Shown piece by piece: positions 52,821-62,500 of a stretch of 64,000 bases of DNA. Under the pieces are notes generated by a model. The model saw only the letters and a program-made list of their open reading frames with translations. It was not told the origin of the DNA and made no database searches. The translations under genes were made by a program, and so were the position numbers. Source of the stretch: Brevinematales bacterium (lineage in GTDB: Bacteria; Spirochaetota; Brevinematia; Brevinematales; Thermospiraceae); NCBI GenBank assembly GCA_013177995.1, contig JABLXN010000003.1, positions 1 through 64,000 on the forward strand. The letters are read 5' to 3'. Within the stretch, counting starts at the first letter, position 1. Each line of letters begins with the position of its first letter.

Positions 52821-53732
52821 ATGCTTGAAGTTCGTCATGTTACCAAACGCTACGGCCAGTTTGAGGCTGTGTCTGATATCTCCTTTTCAGTAAAGAAGGG
52901 TTCCATCGTGGCCTTCCTTGGCCCCAACGGTGCCGGAAAAACAACCACCATGCGTATGATCACAGGCTATATGCCTCCCACCAGTGGATCCATTCTCTTA
53001 GAAGGAATGGACGTCTTTGAGGAAGCAGAAGTGTGCAAACAGAAGATTGGCTATCTCCCTGAAAACCCTCCCCTCTACCCAGAACTCACTGTCTATGAAT
53101 ACTTAGAGTTTGTGGCTAACATCAAGCAGGTTCCTCCAGAGAAAAAAGCGGCGGCCATTGACGAAGCCATTGAAAAAACCAATCTCCAGGAACGCCGGCA
53201 TACCCTTATTGCCCAGCTTTCCAAAGGACTCAAGCAGAGAGTGGGCATTGCAGGAGCGGTGGTCAATCAACCCTCTCTTCTTATCCTTGATGAACCCACG
53301 GTGGGACTTGATCCTCTCCAGGTCATCGAAATCCGAAACCTCATCAAACAACTGGCGAAAGAAGAAGGGCGAACGGTGATGCTTTCCACGCACATCCTTG
53401 CTGAAGCAGAAGAAATCTGTGAAGAGGCTATCATTATTCACAATGGACGTATTATGGCAAGCGAATCCATTGATAAACTCAAACAGGGCCTCAAAGAACA
53501 ATTCCATATCACCATAGAAGTGAAAAGAGAAAGCCACAAAATCCCTGATATCCTTGCGGGAATAGAGGGTATTGTTGAGGTAAAACCCACAGAGAACGGG
53601 GCTATCCTCACCAGCACCCGTGATTGCCGGGAAGAGGTTGCCACCCGGGTAGTTCAGGGTGGTCTTGGTTTAGTAGGACTCTCTCAGAATATCGAAGACC
53701 TTGAAAGTGTCTTCCTCAAACTGGTCAAATAG
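52821..53732 (+). CDS. ABC transporter ATPase, GldA-like
   Basis: A 303-aa ATPase of the ABC-2 exporter class. Walker A GPNGAGKTTTM near residues 36-46, the Q-loop GYLPENPPLYPELTV, the signature in LSKGLKQRVGIAGA (a degenerate LSGGQ), Walker B LLILDEPTVGLDP and the H-loop STHILAE are present. About 80 extra C-terminal residues form the small regulatory domain seen in GldA/NatA proteins. With the following two genes it forms a Gld-type exporter set; in Bacteroidetes this type is linked to gliding, elsewhere the cargo is unknown. AAGGAG precedes the start. Confidence 0.9.
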   Translation: MLEVRHVTKRYGQFEAVSDISFSVKKGSIVAFLGPNGAGKTTTMRMITGYMPPTSGSILLEGMDVFEEAEVCKQKIGYLPENPPLYPELTVYEYLEFVANIKQVPPEKKAAAIDEAIEKTNLQERRHTLIAQLSKGLKQRVGIAGAVVNQPSLLILDEPTVGLDPLQVIEIRNLIKQLAKEEGRTVMLSTHILAEAEEICEEAIIIHNGRIMASESIDKLKQGLKEQFHITIEVKRESHKIPDILAGIEGIVEVKPTENGAILTSTRDCREEVATRVVQGGLGLVGLSQNIEDLESVFLKLVK

Positions 53733-53741
53733 GAGAAACCT

Positions 53742-54446
53742 ATGTGGAGCGTATTTCAGAAGGAACTCAAAGTCTATTTTTCCTCTATCCTGGGGTATGG
53801 GATTTTGTCTCTCTATCTCCTTATTGCGGGTATCTTCTTTATCATGTCCTACGCCACGCCCGTTGGCATTAGTTCTTTTACAGGCTTTTTCTCTGTGATG
53901 AACACCACTATTCTTTTTGTGATTCCCTTTCTTACGCTACGGACCATCGCCGAAGAATATCGTTATGGCACCATGGAGCTTCTCTTCACCTCTCCTCTCT
54001 TCTCCTGGGAGGTGGTGGTCGGGAAATTCCTTGCAAGTTTTGTGTTTACCGCTATTGCTGTGACCCTCCTTCTTGTCTATCCTCTTGCCCTGAGTTTTTA
54101 TGCCCCTGTGGAATGGGGAATGGTCCTCTCCAGTTATGTGGGAATGCTTTTGTCGGTTGCCTTTTTCGTTGCCCTTGGTATTTTTGCCTCAAGCCTCACC
54201 CAGAATTTGGTGATCGCCGGTCTTCTTTCTTTTGGTTTTTTTGTAATTCTGGTGAGTTTTTCTTCTCTTGCCATGGTCTCTCAGGAGGTGGTTTCCGCTA
54301 TTTTTAAGGAACTTTCGTATTATACCCACTACCAGCAGTTTGCTCAGGGAGTTATTCGCTGGGTGGATTTTCTCTACTTTGTGTTAGGAACCTTTTTGTG
54401 GCTGTATCTCACGGAATGGAGACTCTCCTCTCGAATCTGGAAATAA
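53742..54446 (+). CDS. ABC-2 permease, GldF-like
   Basis: A 234-aa permease with six hydrophobic segments (GYGILSLYLLIAGIFFIMSY, TTILFVIPFLTLRTIAEEYR and four more). The conserved cytosolic loop YRYGTMELLFTSPLFSWEVV is the ABC-2 and GldF hallmark. It starts 9 bases after the ATPase gene and 12 bases before the GldG-like gene. The cargo is unknown. Confidence 0.9.
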   Translation: MWSVFQKELKVYFSSILGYGILSLYLLIAGIFFIMSYATPVGISSFTGFFSVMNTTILFVIPFLTLRTIAEEYRYGTMELLFTSPLFSWEVVVGKFLASFVFTAIAVTLLLVYPLALSFYAPVEWGMVLSSYVGMLLSVAFFVALGIFASSLTQNLVIAGLLSFGFFVILVSFSSLAMVSQEVVSAIFKELSYYTHYQQFAQGVIRWVDFLYFVLGTFLWLYLTEWRLSSRIWK

Positions 54447-54458
54447 GGAGCACATCAT

Positions 54459-56087
54459 ATGAAGAAGAAGCTTTCTTTAGTTATAGGAAGTATCGCTCTT
54501 GTTCTTCTCGTCTCTCACTGGCTTGTCTGGATTCTCTGGGGAACAAAAAGTTTGATTTTTTCAATACTTGTCATCACAGAAGTTTTGCTTGCCCTCACGG
54601 CCCTTTTTCTCTTCAAGGACATCTGGATAGCCTGGCTGAAAAAAAGCCGTACCATCACGGGGCTTCAGAAAGGGGTGGAGTTTGCCTTTGTTATTGGGGT
54701 TATGGTACTGTTGTATCTTGTTGTCAACCAGAATCAGGCTCGCTTGGATCTCACCGCTCAGGGACTCTATCGCCTCTCCCCGGAAACTACCTCTCTTCTG
54801 AAATCTCTCACCAATGAGCTGAAAATTATCTCTTTTCGACCGGATGCGGCAAGTGGACCAGCGATAGAGTATCAGGAAAATCTTCTCAAGACCTACAAAG
54901 CCAAAAGTAAATATATCTCTCTTCAGTTTGTAGATCCCATCAAAAACCCTGTTCTCGCCTCGGAATATAAACTCACCGAAGAAATCAGCACCATTTTTGA
55001 GTTTGGAGGAAACAGGGTAGCGGTAAGTATCCGGGAGGTCATGGACCAGGATGCTCAAACCGGTCGTATGAACTATCGTGGTGAAGAGGCTTTCACGTCG
55101 GCTATCAAGAGTCTTCTCGATAGTGATGTGAGAAAAGCCTATGTCTTAGCTGGTCATGGGGAGTTTTCCCCAAACACCACTTCCTATCAAGGGTATAGCG
55201 ATTTCTTCACCGCGCTTTCCCACGACATGATTGAGTGGAAGAGTCTCGACCTCACCAAGTTTGTCGAAATCCCTCAGCATACCTCCCTTTTGATTATTGG
55301 ACGTCCTACCCATACCTTCTCTGTAGCCGAACTTGATACCATCAAAGACTATGTGGATAGAGGGGGTAACCTTCTTGTCTTCGTCGAACATGATACCACC
55401 TACCTCTTGAACGATATTCTCAAGGAATTTGGGGTGTTTTTTGAACCCAACATTGTCATTGAAGAGGAAAACTATATCCCGCAGTTGGGGAATACCGTTT
55501 TCTCTCCTCGTTTGATCCCTCATCAGATTACCGATCCACTTCTCAGGAGAAAATTGCCGGTGGTTGTTGGAGCCGCCATGGGACTTGTTTCTGTGAAAGA
55601 AACAAACATCGGAAACATTTCTCTTGAAATAACCCCTCTTCTCCTCAGCTCTAAAACCTCGTATGCAGAGCGCTCGCTTGAATCCATCCGAAAACGCAAG
55701 GCCATCAAAGATAAAGAAGACTGGGAAGGTCCTCTTCCCTTGGGTTTTGCTGTTGTCCGGAAAAAACTTCAGATATTCCGCTCCCTTGATGGGGCTATCA
55801 CCAACACGGTTGAATCACGGCTCGTGGTTTTTGGCGATGCCGACATGGCCAATAACGCCTACCTTGCCCAGTGGGCAAACAAGGATCTCCTGCTCAACGC
55901 GGTGAACTTTCTTGTGAAACGGGAGCGAAAAATTACCTTGAGACCAAAGGCACCTCTCATTGCTGAATACAATCTCTCTTCTACCGACCAGGCGATCCTT
56001 ATTTCTCTCGCCATTCTTCTTGTGATTGGCTATATCGTCACAGGGGTGGTGGTCATCTATAACCGTCGAAAAAGGGTCAAAGGATAA
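54459..56087 (+). CDS. GldG-like ABC-transporter auxiliary protein
   Basis: A 542-aa membrane-anchored protein. Two hydrophobic segments lie in the first 60 residues and a third near 75-90. The GldG/ABC-auxiliary domain then runs outside (LDLTAQGLYRLSPETTSLLK, YVLAGHGEFSPNTT, VDRGGNLLVFVEHDTTYLLN). A C-terminal membrane span follows (AILISLAILLVIGYIVTGVV) with a basic tail. The family usually partners a GldF permease; here the two genes are adjacent. It overlaps the glycosyltransferase gene by one base (TAATG), which ties the two translationally. Confidence 0.88.
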   Translation: MKKKLSLVIGSIALVLLVSHWLVWILWGTKSLIFSILVITEVLLALTALFLFKDIWIAWLKKSRTITGLQKGVEFAFVIGVMVLLYLVVNQNQARLDLTAQGLYRLSPETTSLLKSLTNELKIISFRPDAASGPAIEYQENLLKTYKAKSKYISLQFVDPIKNPVLASEYKLTEEISTIFEFGGNRVAVSIREVMDQDAQTGRMNYRGEEAFTSAIKSLLDSDVRKAYVLAGHGEFSPNTTSYQGYSDFFTALSHDMIEWKSLDLTKFVEIPQHTSLLIIGRPTHTFSVAELDTIKDYVDRGGNLLVFVEHDTTYLLNDILKEFGVFFEPNIVIEEENYIPQLGNTVFSPRLIPHQITDPLLRRKLPVVVGAAMGLVSVKETNIGNISLEITPLLLSSKTSYAERSLESIRKRKAIKDKEDWEGPLPLGFAVVRKKLQIFRSLDGAITNTVESRLVVFGDADMANNAYLAQWANKDLLLNAVNFLVKRERKITLRPKAPLIAEYNLSSTDQAILISLAILLVIGYIVTGVVVIYNRRKRVKG

Positions 56088-57805
56088 TGCGTCCTACAGA
56101 AAAGCTTCCAGTTGCCCATCTTCTCGATGGGCAACTTTTGTCTATCATTATGCCCTTTTATAATGAAGGGGAAGTCATTGTTTCCAACGTCCAGCAGGTT
56201 CTCAAAGCCTGTGAAGAAATGGGTATTCGGGTAGAAATTGTGGCGGTGGATGACGGATCTTCTGATGATGGTTATCAGAAACTTGTCAAAGCCTTTGAGG
56301 GTGAAAAACGGGTTATCGCCATCCGTAATGAAACCAACTTTGGCAAGGGGTGGGCTCTCAAAACAGGGTATGAGTTTTCTCATGGGGAGTATGTGCTTTT
56401 TCTTGATGCTGACCTTGAACTTTCTCCCTGGCATATCCCTCAGTTTTTGACCCGTCTTTTTCAAGAGCAGGCTGATGTCGTCATCGGGAGTAAACTCCAC
56501 CCTGAATCTGAAGTAAACTATCCTACTATTCGACGAATCCTTAGTAGAGGCTACTATTTTTTCATACGACTCCTCTTTCATCTTCCCATCATGGATACCC
56601 AAACAGGCATCAAACTTTTCCGAAGGGAAGCCCTCGAAGCCTCCCTCCCCAAAACCCTTGTGAAACGTTTTGCCTTTGACATTGAACTCCTTGTGGTCAT
56701 TATTGCTGAGGGGTTTCGGATTATTCCCGCCCCTGTTACGCTTCACTTTAGTCGGGGAGGTATAGGAAACATACGTCTCAAGACCATCTGGAACATCTTC
56801 TTTGATACCTTGGCGGTGGTGTATCGTTTTCATATCCTTCGTTATTATCGAAGAAAACTTGGTCAACCCCTCCATTATCACTGGCGGGTTATTCTCTTTT
56901 CAGACACCATGGATGCCCATGAGGTAGCCAATCTTCGCCGGTATCTTGCCCTGCCCTATGGAAAGTATGAGGTTATCGTCTTAGGTCCCGTAGAGCCTCC
57001 TTTCCACCACCCCCTCCTTCAGTGGAAAAAGGCTACCGAATCTTCTTACGCTGAAAGGCTTTTCCACCATAAAGAAGTCATAGAAAATTCAAGAGATGGT
57101 TATCTCTTAGGGACCCTTCTTTTTTCCCCTGACCAGAAGATCTTTTTGAATAGTGGACGACTTCTTTCCCTTCCTGAGGTGGGAATGGTAGGAGGCTTCG
57201 TGATGCCTGCCCCTGATGAAACCCAAAGCGGGAGGTTTTTTTATCACATCACAAGAAGTGTTTTTCTCAATGGTCCCCTTGCCTACAGGTACAAACATGG
57301 GGTTCAAAAAACGGTGGAAGAACTTGGCCTCGAAGGATGCATGGTAAAAAAAGAAGTCCTCGAAGCCTGGTTTTCTCTCCCTTCCCACAACCACGAAAAA
57401 CTCGAACATCAGCTCTCCCTCACCTGTAAAAAAATAGGCAAATCCCTTCTCTATTCGCCAGATATTGTGATGTTTGGCTATTTTCCTCAGAAAACACGAG
57501 ATTTTCTTTTCTGGCTTATTCATCAAGCGATGATTCGTTCCCGCCAGAAAGAGGGACTTCTGGCATGGTATATTCTCTTTTCTGGTTTTTTGTCCCTCTG
57601 GCTTCTTCTCGTCCTCTCGGTATGGCTAAACCCATGGTTATCGCTTCCGTGGTTCATGTACTATTTCTTTCTTCTTTTCGTATGGCCTTTCTCCGGTCAG
57701 GCAAAGGGTATAAAAAAGCCTCTTCAAGGCCTTCTTTTAGCCATCTCTCAGGTAGTTTATCTCTGGGCATTTTTTACTCATCATAGACAACAAAAAAGAA
57801 CATGA
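56087..57805 (+). CDS. GT2 glycosyltransferase with C-terminal membrane segment
   Basis: A 572-aa protein. The N-terminal 230 residues are a GT-A family 2 transferase: LSIIMPFYNEGEVIVSNVQQ, VAVDDGSSDDGYQKLV, and the metal-binding DADLELSPW near 105-113, close to dolichyl-phosphate-mannose synthase types. The middle part (270-460) looks like a second, degenerate GT2 domain without clear DXD (VGGFVMPAPDETQ region). Two or three membrane spans end the protein (WYILFSGFLSLWLLLVLSVW). It probably acts on a lipid-linked or surface sugar at the inner face of the membrane. Last gene of the Gld-like operon. Confidence 0.85.
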   Translation: MRPTEKLPVAHLLDGQLLSIIMPFYNEGEVIVSNVQQVLKACEEMGIRVEIVAVDDGSSDDGYQKLVKAFEGEKRVIAIRNETNFGKGWALKTGYEFSHGEYVLFLDADLELSPWHIPQFLTRLFQEQADVVIGSKLHPESEVNYPTIRRILSRGYYFFIRLLFHLPIMDTQTGIKLFRREALEASLPKTLVKRFAFDIELLVVIIAEGFRIIPAPVTLHFSRGGIGNIRLKTIWNIFFDTLAVVYRFHILRYYRRKLGQPLHYHWRVILFSDTMDAHEVANLRRYLALPYGKYEVIVLGPVEPPFHHPLLQWKKATESSYAERLFHHKEVIENSRDGYLLGTLLFSPDQKIFLNSGRLLSLPEVGMVGGFVMPAPDETQSGRFFYHITRSVFLNGPLAYRYKHGVQKTVEELGLEGCMVKKEVLEAWFSLPSHNHEKLEHQLSLTCKKIGKSLLYSPDIVMFGYFPQKTRDFLFWLIHQAMIRSRQKEGLLAWYILFSGFLSLWLLLVLSVWLNPWLSLPWFMYYFFLLFVWPFSGQAKGIKKPLQGLLLAISQVVYLWAFFTHHRQQKRT

Positions 57806-57918
57806 AGAACCCTCAATAGGGAATGAAAGAAAAAGCCCTTTCCTTTGATGAAAGGGGATAGCATCTATTTCTTCTCTATAATAAATTATACCTTTTTCCT
57901 TTCTTCTTTGCATAAAAA

Positions 57919-57947
57919 AAGGCTGTCCGGTATAACCGGACAGCCTT
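57919..57947 (-). terminator. Terminator of the sugar-binding lipoprotein gene
   Basis: Perfect 13-bp stem AAGGCTGTCCGGT (57919-57931) and its complement (57935-57947), loop ATA. On the minus strand the stem is followed by a T run (complement of A at 57914-57920). Confidence 0.88.
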
Positions 57948-57964
57948 GAGAAAAGACTTTCTTT

Positions 57965-59329
57965 TTATTCTTCGCTACCAGAAACAGCTGCCTGACTCTT
58001 GAGAGCCATGATATCCTTCACAATCGAATCAAGAGCTAAAATCACAGACTTCGCATCCTTGCGACCAAAGAACACATCCTCAAGTTGCTCATCAAGTTTC
58101 TGGCGAACCTCAATCCAGCTGGGAACCAGAGGAGGAAGTTTAGCCCCGGGAAGCTGAGCAATAAATGGATCCTCTTCCGGTTTGTTTCTTGCCAGGTGAG
58201 GCTGATTGACCAGCACTTCTTTGGACTTGAGGTAGGAATCGGAAGCCACGAGAGACTTGCGGCTTGGCACAGCAAGACCACCCTCAGCCGTAAATACCTG
58301 TCCCTCATAACTGGTGAGGAACTTCACGAGTTCCCAGGCCTCTTTGGGATGCTTAGTATTGGCATTGATAGAAAGAGACACCGTCACCACGACAGAAACC
58401 TTGTTCTTCTTGCGAGGAAGCTGAGAGAGATTCCATTTGAACTTGTCAATATTCTTGAAGCGGAGCTGCACCCAGCGACCATACATACACATAGCCGTCT
58501 GGCCTGCTACAAAGCTGGCATCGCCACCAAGCTCACGAGAAGCCGTTACCGAAGGAGCCACTTTGTATTTGTTCATGGTATCAGCCACAAACTGAATAGC
58601 CTCAGCATTGGCATTGAGATACTTGGGATCAGCCAGCACCCAGTTTCCTTTCGCATCAAAGATCTCTCCACCATTCTGGAGGATAAAGTTATAATACCAG
58701 TTTGCCCAGGTTTCATTGAGCCAACCATACTGATCAGGCACACCATCACCATTGGAATCCTTGGTGAGCTTCTGAGCAGCCTTGATCAGATCATCCCATG
58801 TCCACTTTTCATTGGGATAAGCCACCCCTTCTTTGTCAAACATATCCATGTTGTAGTAAATCGCAAAGGTTGTCCAGTCCTTGGGAATACCATAGAGTTC
58901 TCCACCAAAGCGGAACGCATCCACAAGAGAAGGATAAAAATCTTCAAACTGGAAGTCGGGGTCGTTCACAAACTCATCAAGAGGATAGAGAAGCCCTTTG
59001 CTGGCATAATCATAAAAACTCTCCACATGGAGATAATGCACATCAGGTGGCGTTCCACCAGCATACATGGTCTGGAGCTTGTCTCCAAAAGAGAGAGAGT
59101 CGGTATGGATCACCTTGAGCCCAATATTGGGGTGCTTCTTCTGGAACTCCTGAAGCACCTTGTACACAGCAAGCTTCTCTTCAGGGGTGCCCCACATAGC
59201 AAAAGTAAGCACGACATCACCGGTTTCCTTGAGCTTGAGACTGGTATCTCCCTCGCCCTTCTTCCCACAACTGGAGAAGAAAAGCCCCATGACAGCAAGA
59301 CCCAGTACAGCCCATTTCCACTGTTTCAT
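57965..59329 (-). CDS. Sugar-binding ABC-transporter lipoprotein (family 1 SBP)
   Basis: A 454-aa lipoprotein with lipobox LFFSSCG near residues 16-22. The mature part has the family-1 solute-binding pattern: VLTFAMWGTPEEK, FQKKHPNIGLKVIHTDS, YGIPKDWTTFAIYYN, TWDDLIKAAQKLT, and NGDGVPDQYGW. Such proteins bring sugars, often maltodextrins or other oligosaccharides, to inner-membrane permeases. No permease or ATPase genes are next to it, so it is an orphan. It has its own promoter (59389-59416) and a strong terminator. ATG 59329 follows AAAGGAGG. Confidence 0.93.
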   Translation of the reverse strand: MKQWKWAVLGLAVMGLFFSSCGKKGEGDTSLKLKETGDVVLTFAMWGTPEEKLAVYKVLQEFQKKHPNIGLKVIHTDSLSFGDKLQTMYAGGTPPDVHYLHVESFYDYASKGLLYPLDEFVNDPDFQFEDFYPSLVDAFRFGGELYGIPKDWTTFAIYYNMDMFDKEGVAYPNEKWTWDDLIKAAQKLTKDSNGDGVPDQYGWLNETWANWYYNFILQNGGEIFDAKGNWVLADPKYLNANAEAIQFVADTMNKYKVAPSVTASRELGGDASFVAGQTAMCMYGRWVQLRFKNIDKFKWNLSQLPRKKNKVSVVVTVSLSINANTKHPKEAWELVKFLTSYEGQVFTAEGGLAVPSRKSLVASDSYLKSKEVLVNQPHLARNKPEEDPFIAQLPGAKLPPLVPSWIEVRQKLDEQLEDVFFGRKDAKSVILALDSIVKDIMALKSQAAVSGSEE

Positions 59330-59388
59330 TGGAACCTCCTTTTTGTATAATCATTCAAAATCACTTCACAACTTCCCATCTTCTCTAT

Positions 59389-59416
59389 ATTTTACCGTAA
59401 AAATTTTTTTTGTCAA
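59389..59416 (-). promoter_or_regulatory. Promoter of the sugar-binding lipoprotein gene
   Basis: On the minus strand TTGACA (59411-59416, perfect -35), 16 bp, TAAAAT (59389-59394). Confidence 0.65.
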
Positions 59417-59504
59417 TAGTCTGCAGACAAAAATCCACACACCCCTCTTATTCTCTTTCAGCCCACTACCCCATCGCCTATGGCACTCTTTTAGAGAAGT
59501 CTTT

Positions 59505-62500
59505 TTATGACTTCTTTTTCCCTTGTTCTTGCTTTCTTTTTTTGCGTTCCTGCATCCACTGGTAGAGACGTTCCGCCTGCAAAAGGAAGGTTTCAAATCG
59601 GGCCTCAATAATCTGCGAGAAGGGATTTCCATCAAGCTCAATACTGAGAAAAGGAAGCTTGTCCATATATTCAGCCAGGTCTTCATAATCCTCTTTATTG
59701 CCGGCCCGCCATTCTGCTTCTCGTTTCCCTTCTACCGACATTTCTCTCGTAGCCACAGCCTCCGTCATACGGGAATTCATACAGCCAAACGGCCCCACGT
59801 TGATAACCCCACAATACTTATCCACCAGTTTGGCCAGGGCGGCTCCCGAAGAAAGTCCAGGTTCTCCTGTGAGTTCCCAGCGGAAGAAATGCTGCGAACG
59901 CTTCATATACTCCCGGATATTTATGAGTTCATACTCATAGAGCCCTGTTTTCGCTAAAATCCTTTTGATCCGCCGTTCATGATAATCCTGTACATAATCA
60001 CTAATGGCCGCTTCTATCCGTCCCACAAGATTGGTCTTGAGTTCAAACATATTGATATCCCGGAGAAAGTCCGTATATCTCACCCATTCGGTTACCGGCG
60101 CATCAAGCATCACAAACCCATGTTCGGCAAGCTTCTCAGGAATTCCCATCAGGGAGAAATGATCCCGGCGAACAAAAATCTCCCCCACCACCCCAATATA
60201 CTTCGCGTCGGTAATAGGACGAACCAGCTTTATCTCTGAGAGCCTTTTTGCACTCTCTTTGAGTTGCCCATAGAAAGAACGCTTCCTTGAACCATCAATA
60301 ACCGCTATCAGCTTCTCAAACTCTTCCTGATAGATTTTGAGGGCCGATTCTCTGTCAACAGCCATCGCCTTGATAGCCGCCTTGATATCATCCATGACAT
60401 CCATGAGATACACCGCTCTCGCAATATGCAAACGGAAGGGAATACCAAGGCCGGCATAGCCATTATCATTACTGAGACCCAGCACAGCCACGTTGCGAAG
60501 CTGAAGCTTGTCAATCATTCTCTCAAGAAGGGTCTTGTATTGCCCCACACGACAGCATCCTCCAGCCTCTACAATAAAGACCACCAGCCTTTCTTCAGGA
60601 TTTTCCCGATACTTAATATATTTAAGCACCTCTCCAAGGATGTTGATGATGGGGAGACATTCCTTGCTGGTGGTCACCGACCGACCCAAGTTCAGGGCTT
60701 CTCTATCACACACAGGAAGCGGTTCAGCATTCCATCCCACCCGCCGCAGGGCGGCCGCCGCTCCAGCAGCAAAACTCTCTCCCATAGAAGGAACCACCGC
60801 CTTGATAGAAGGATGCCTATAAGGAAGCACCTCTCCCGCAGAATCCACATACTCCACATGTCCCCATTCATTGATGCGGGTTTCGGCACGACGGAAAACA
60901 GGCTCAGCATCAATGATTTTGTCCCGGAGTTTCATATAGTTTCTTACCACATCAAGAAAGGCCTCCACACGGGTATTTACGCCGGCATCAGCGGTATGCG
61001 TATCCACCTCAAGGGTCAGGGACGGTTTGGTTCCCATCAGATCACGAAAATGAGTCACCATCATCGAATCAATAGCGCAAAGAAAATTGGTAAAATACAC
61101 CCCAAAAAGTTGTGGATGATTTTTCACAATCCTTGCGGCACGGATGATTCGCTGGCCCATTTCCCAGTAGGTATTGCGATAGTTTTCTTCTTTCTCATAC
61201 TCAAGAAAATCATACGGCAGAATATAAATACCACGAGAAGCAAATTTGAAAGGAATACCTTTGTTCGCCTCTTCAGCAAAGGCATTATAGGGATGGCCAA
61301 AAAGAACAATGGCTATTTTACTGGGATCCTTCTCCAGTTCCTTGAGCACTTTTCTTCCTTCTTCTTTCATCGCCTGGAAAAAGGCTTTCTGCTTTTCGTA
61401 GGCTACACGATGAGCACGTTTGCCATCAGCCGCCGAAAATCCCATCTCCTGAGCCAGTTTCACAAACTGTTCCTCTTCTGTATGAAACCCACGCATGAAA
61501 TTCAACACAGGAGTAAGCATCTTTGGAGGATTGGGATGATCCTTCAAAAATGTCGCCTGCTGATAATAAGGTTCTCCCTGCACAAACATACAGACCGTCT
61601 GGTATTCCTTGCGATATTCTGGTTGTTCTGTCACATGCATTTCCATAATCTGGGGAGAAAAGATATAGTCAGGCTTTTTCTCAAGCAAATCCTCAAACAT
61701 CCCGAGAGCAATCTGACCCGAAAGACAAAAACTTGTCATTCCTTTATCAATACCACTCTGCCTCACCTCCTCTGGCAATATCACCTTGCATCCAAGTTCA
61801 GTGAAAAAGTTATAATAGAAGGGATACAGGGTATGGGTATGGAAGGATTTATTGATACCAACAACAGGCGCATTCTCCGGAAGGTTTTTGGGTTCACAAA
61901 AGGTTTTGAAAAGAAGCTCACGACGTTTCAATACATAATCATAGGACTTCGTATCCACCTGAATATGATGAATCTGGTTATAGTATTTATTACATGCTCC
62001 ACCAAAGGGAAACATCTTGCCCTTCACCTTGATCATAGCAATCTCACATTTGCGGTCACAATTCTCCGGTTTCCCCTGACAGATAAAACTTTTCCCATAC
62101 TCTATCTCACGAGAAGCAAGATCATTAAGGTCATACGAAGAAGGCTTCAAAAAGCCCATAGAGAGCATTTCTTTGATCTCGAGGGCTACCCCATACGCCC
62201 CCATAAGTCCTGGTTCAGGGGGAACAATAATCTTCTTCCCAGTAAGGCTTGCCATCGCAAGGGGTACCGCCCGGTTATAACACACCCCTCCCTGCATAAA
62301 GATTTTGTTCCCAACCTGACGAGCCCCTTTTACACGGTTCACATAATTCATACAAATAGAATACACAAGACCCGCAATAATATCTTCTTTTTCAATACCC
62401 TCTTGAGTGGCTATCTTGATATCGGAAGAAATAAAAGCGGCACACTGATCGGAAAAGTTCGGAGGACGTTTTGATTTGAGAGCAATATCCGCAATCTCCT

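Noticed and set aside
57836-57859. Terminator for the GT2 gene (CCCTTTC/GAAAGGG stem)
   Set aside because: A 7-bp stem with no T run; too weak to call.
58085-59350. 421-aa open frame antisense to the sugar-binding lipoprotein gene
   Set aside because: A shadow of a well-supported gene with matching signal peptide and promoter on the minus strand.
60426-62474. 682-aa open frame antisense to the activase gene
   Set aside because: Its composition (His, Ile, Arg, Lys) is that of a reverse-strand shadow; the opposite strand carries an intact, recognisable protein throughout.
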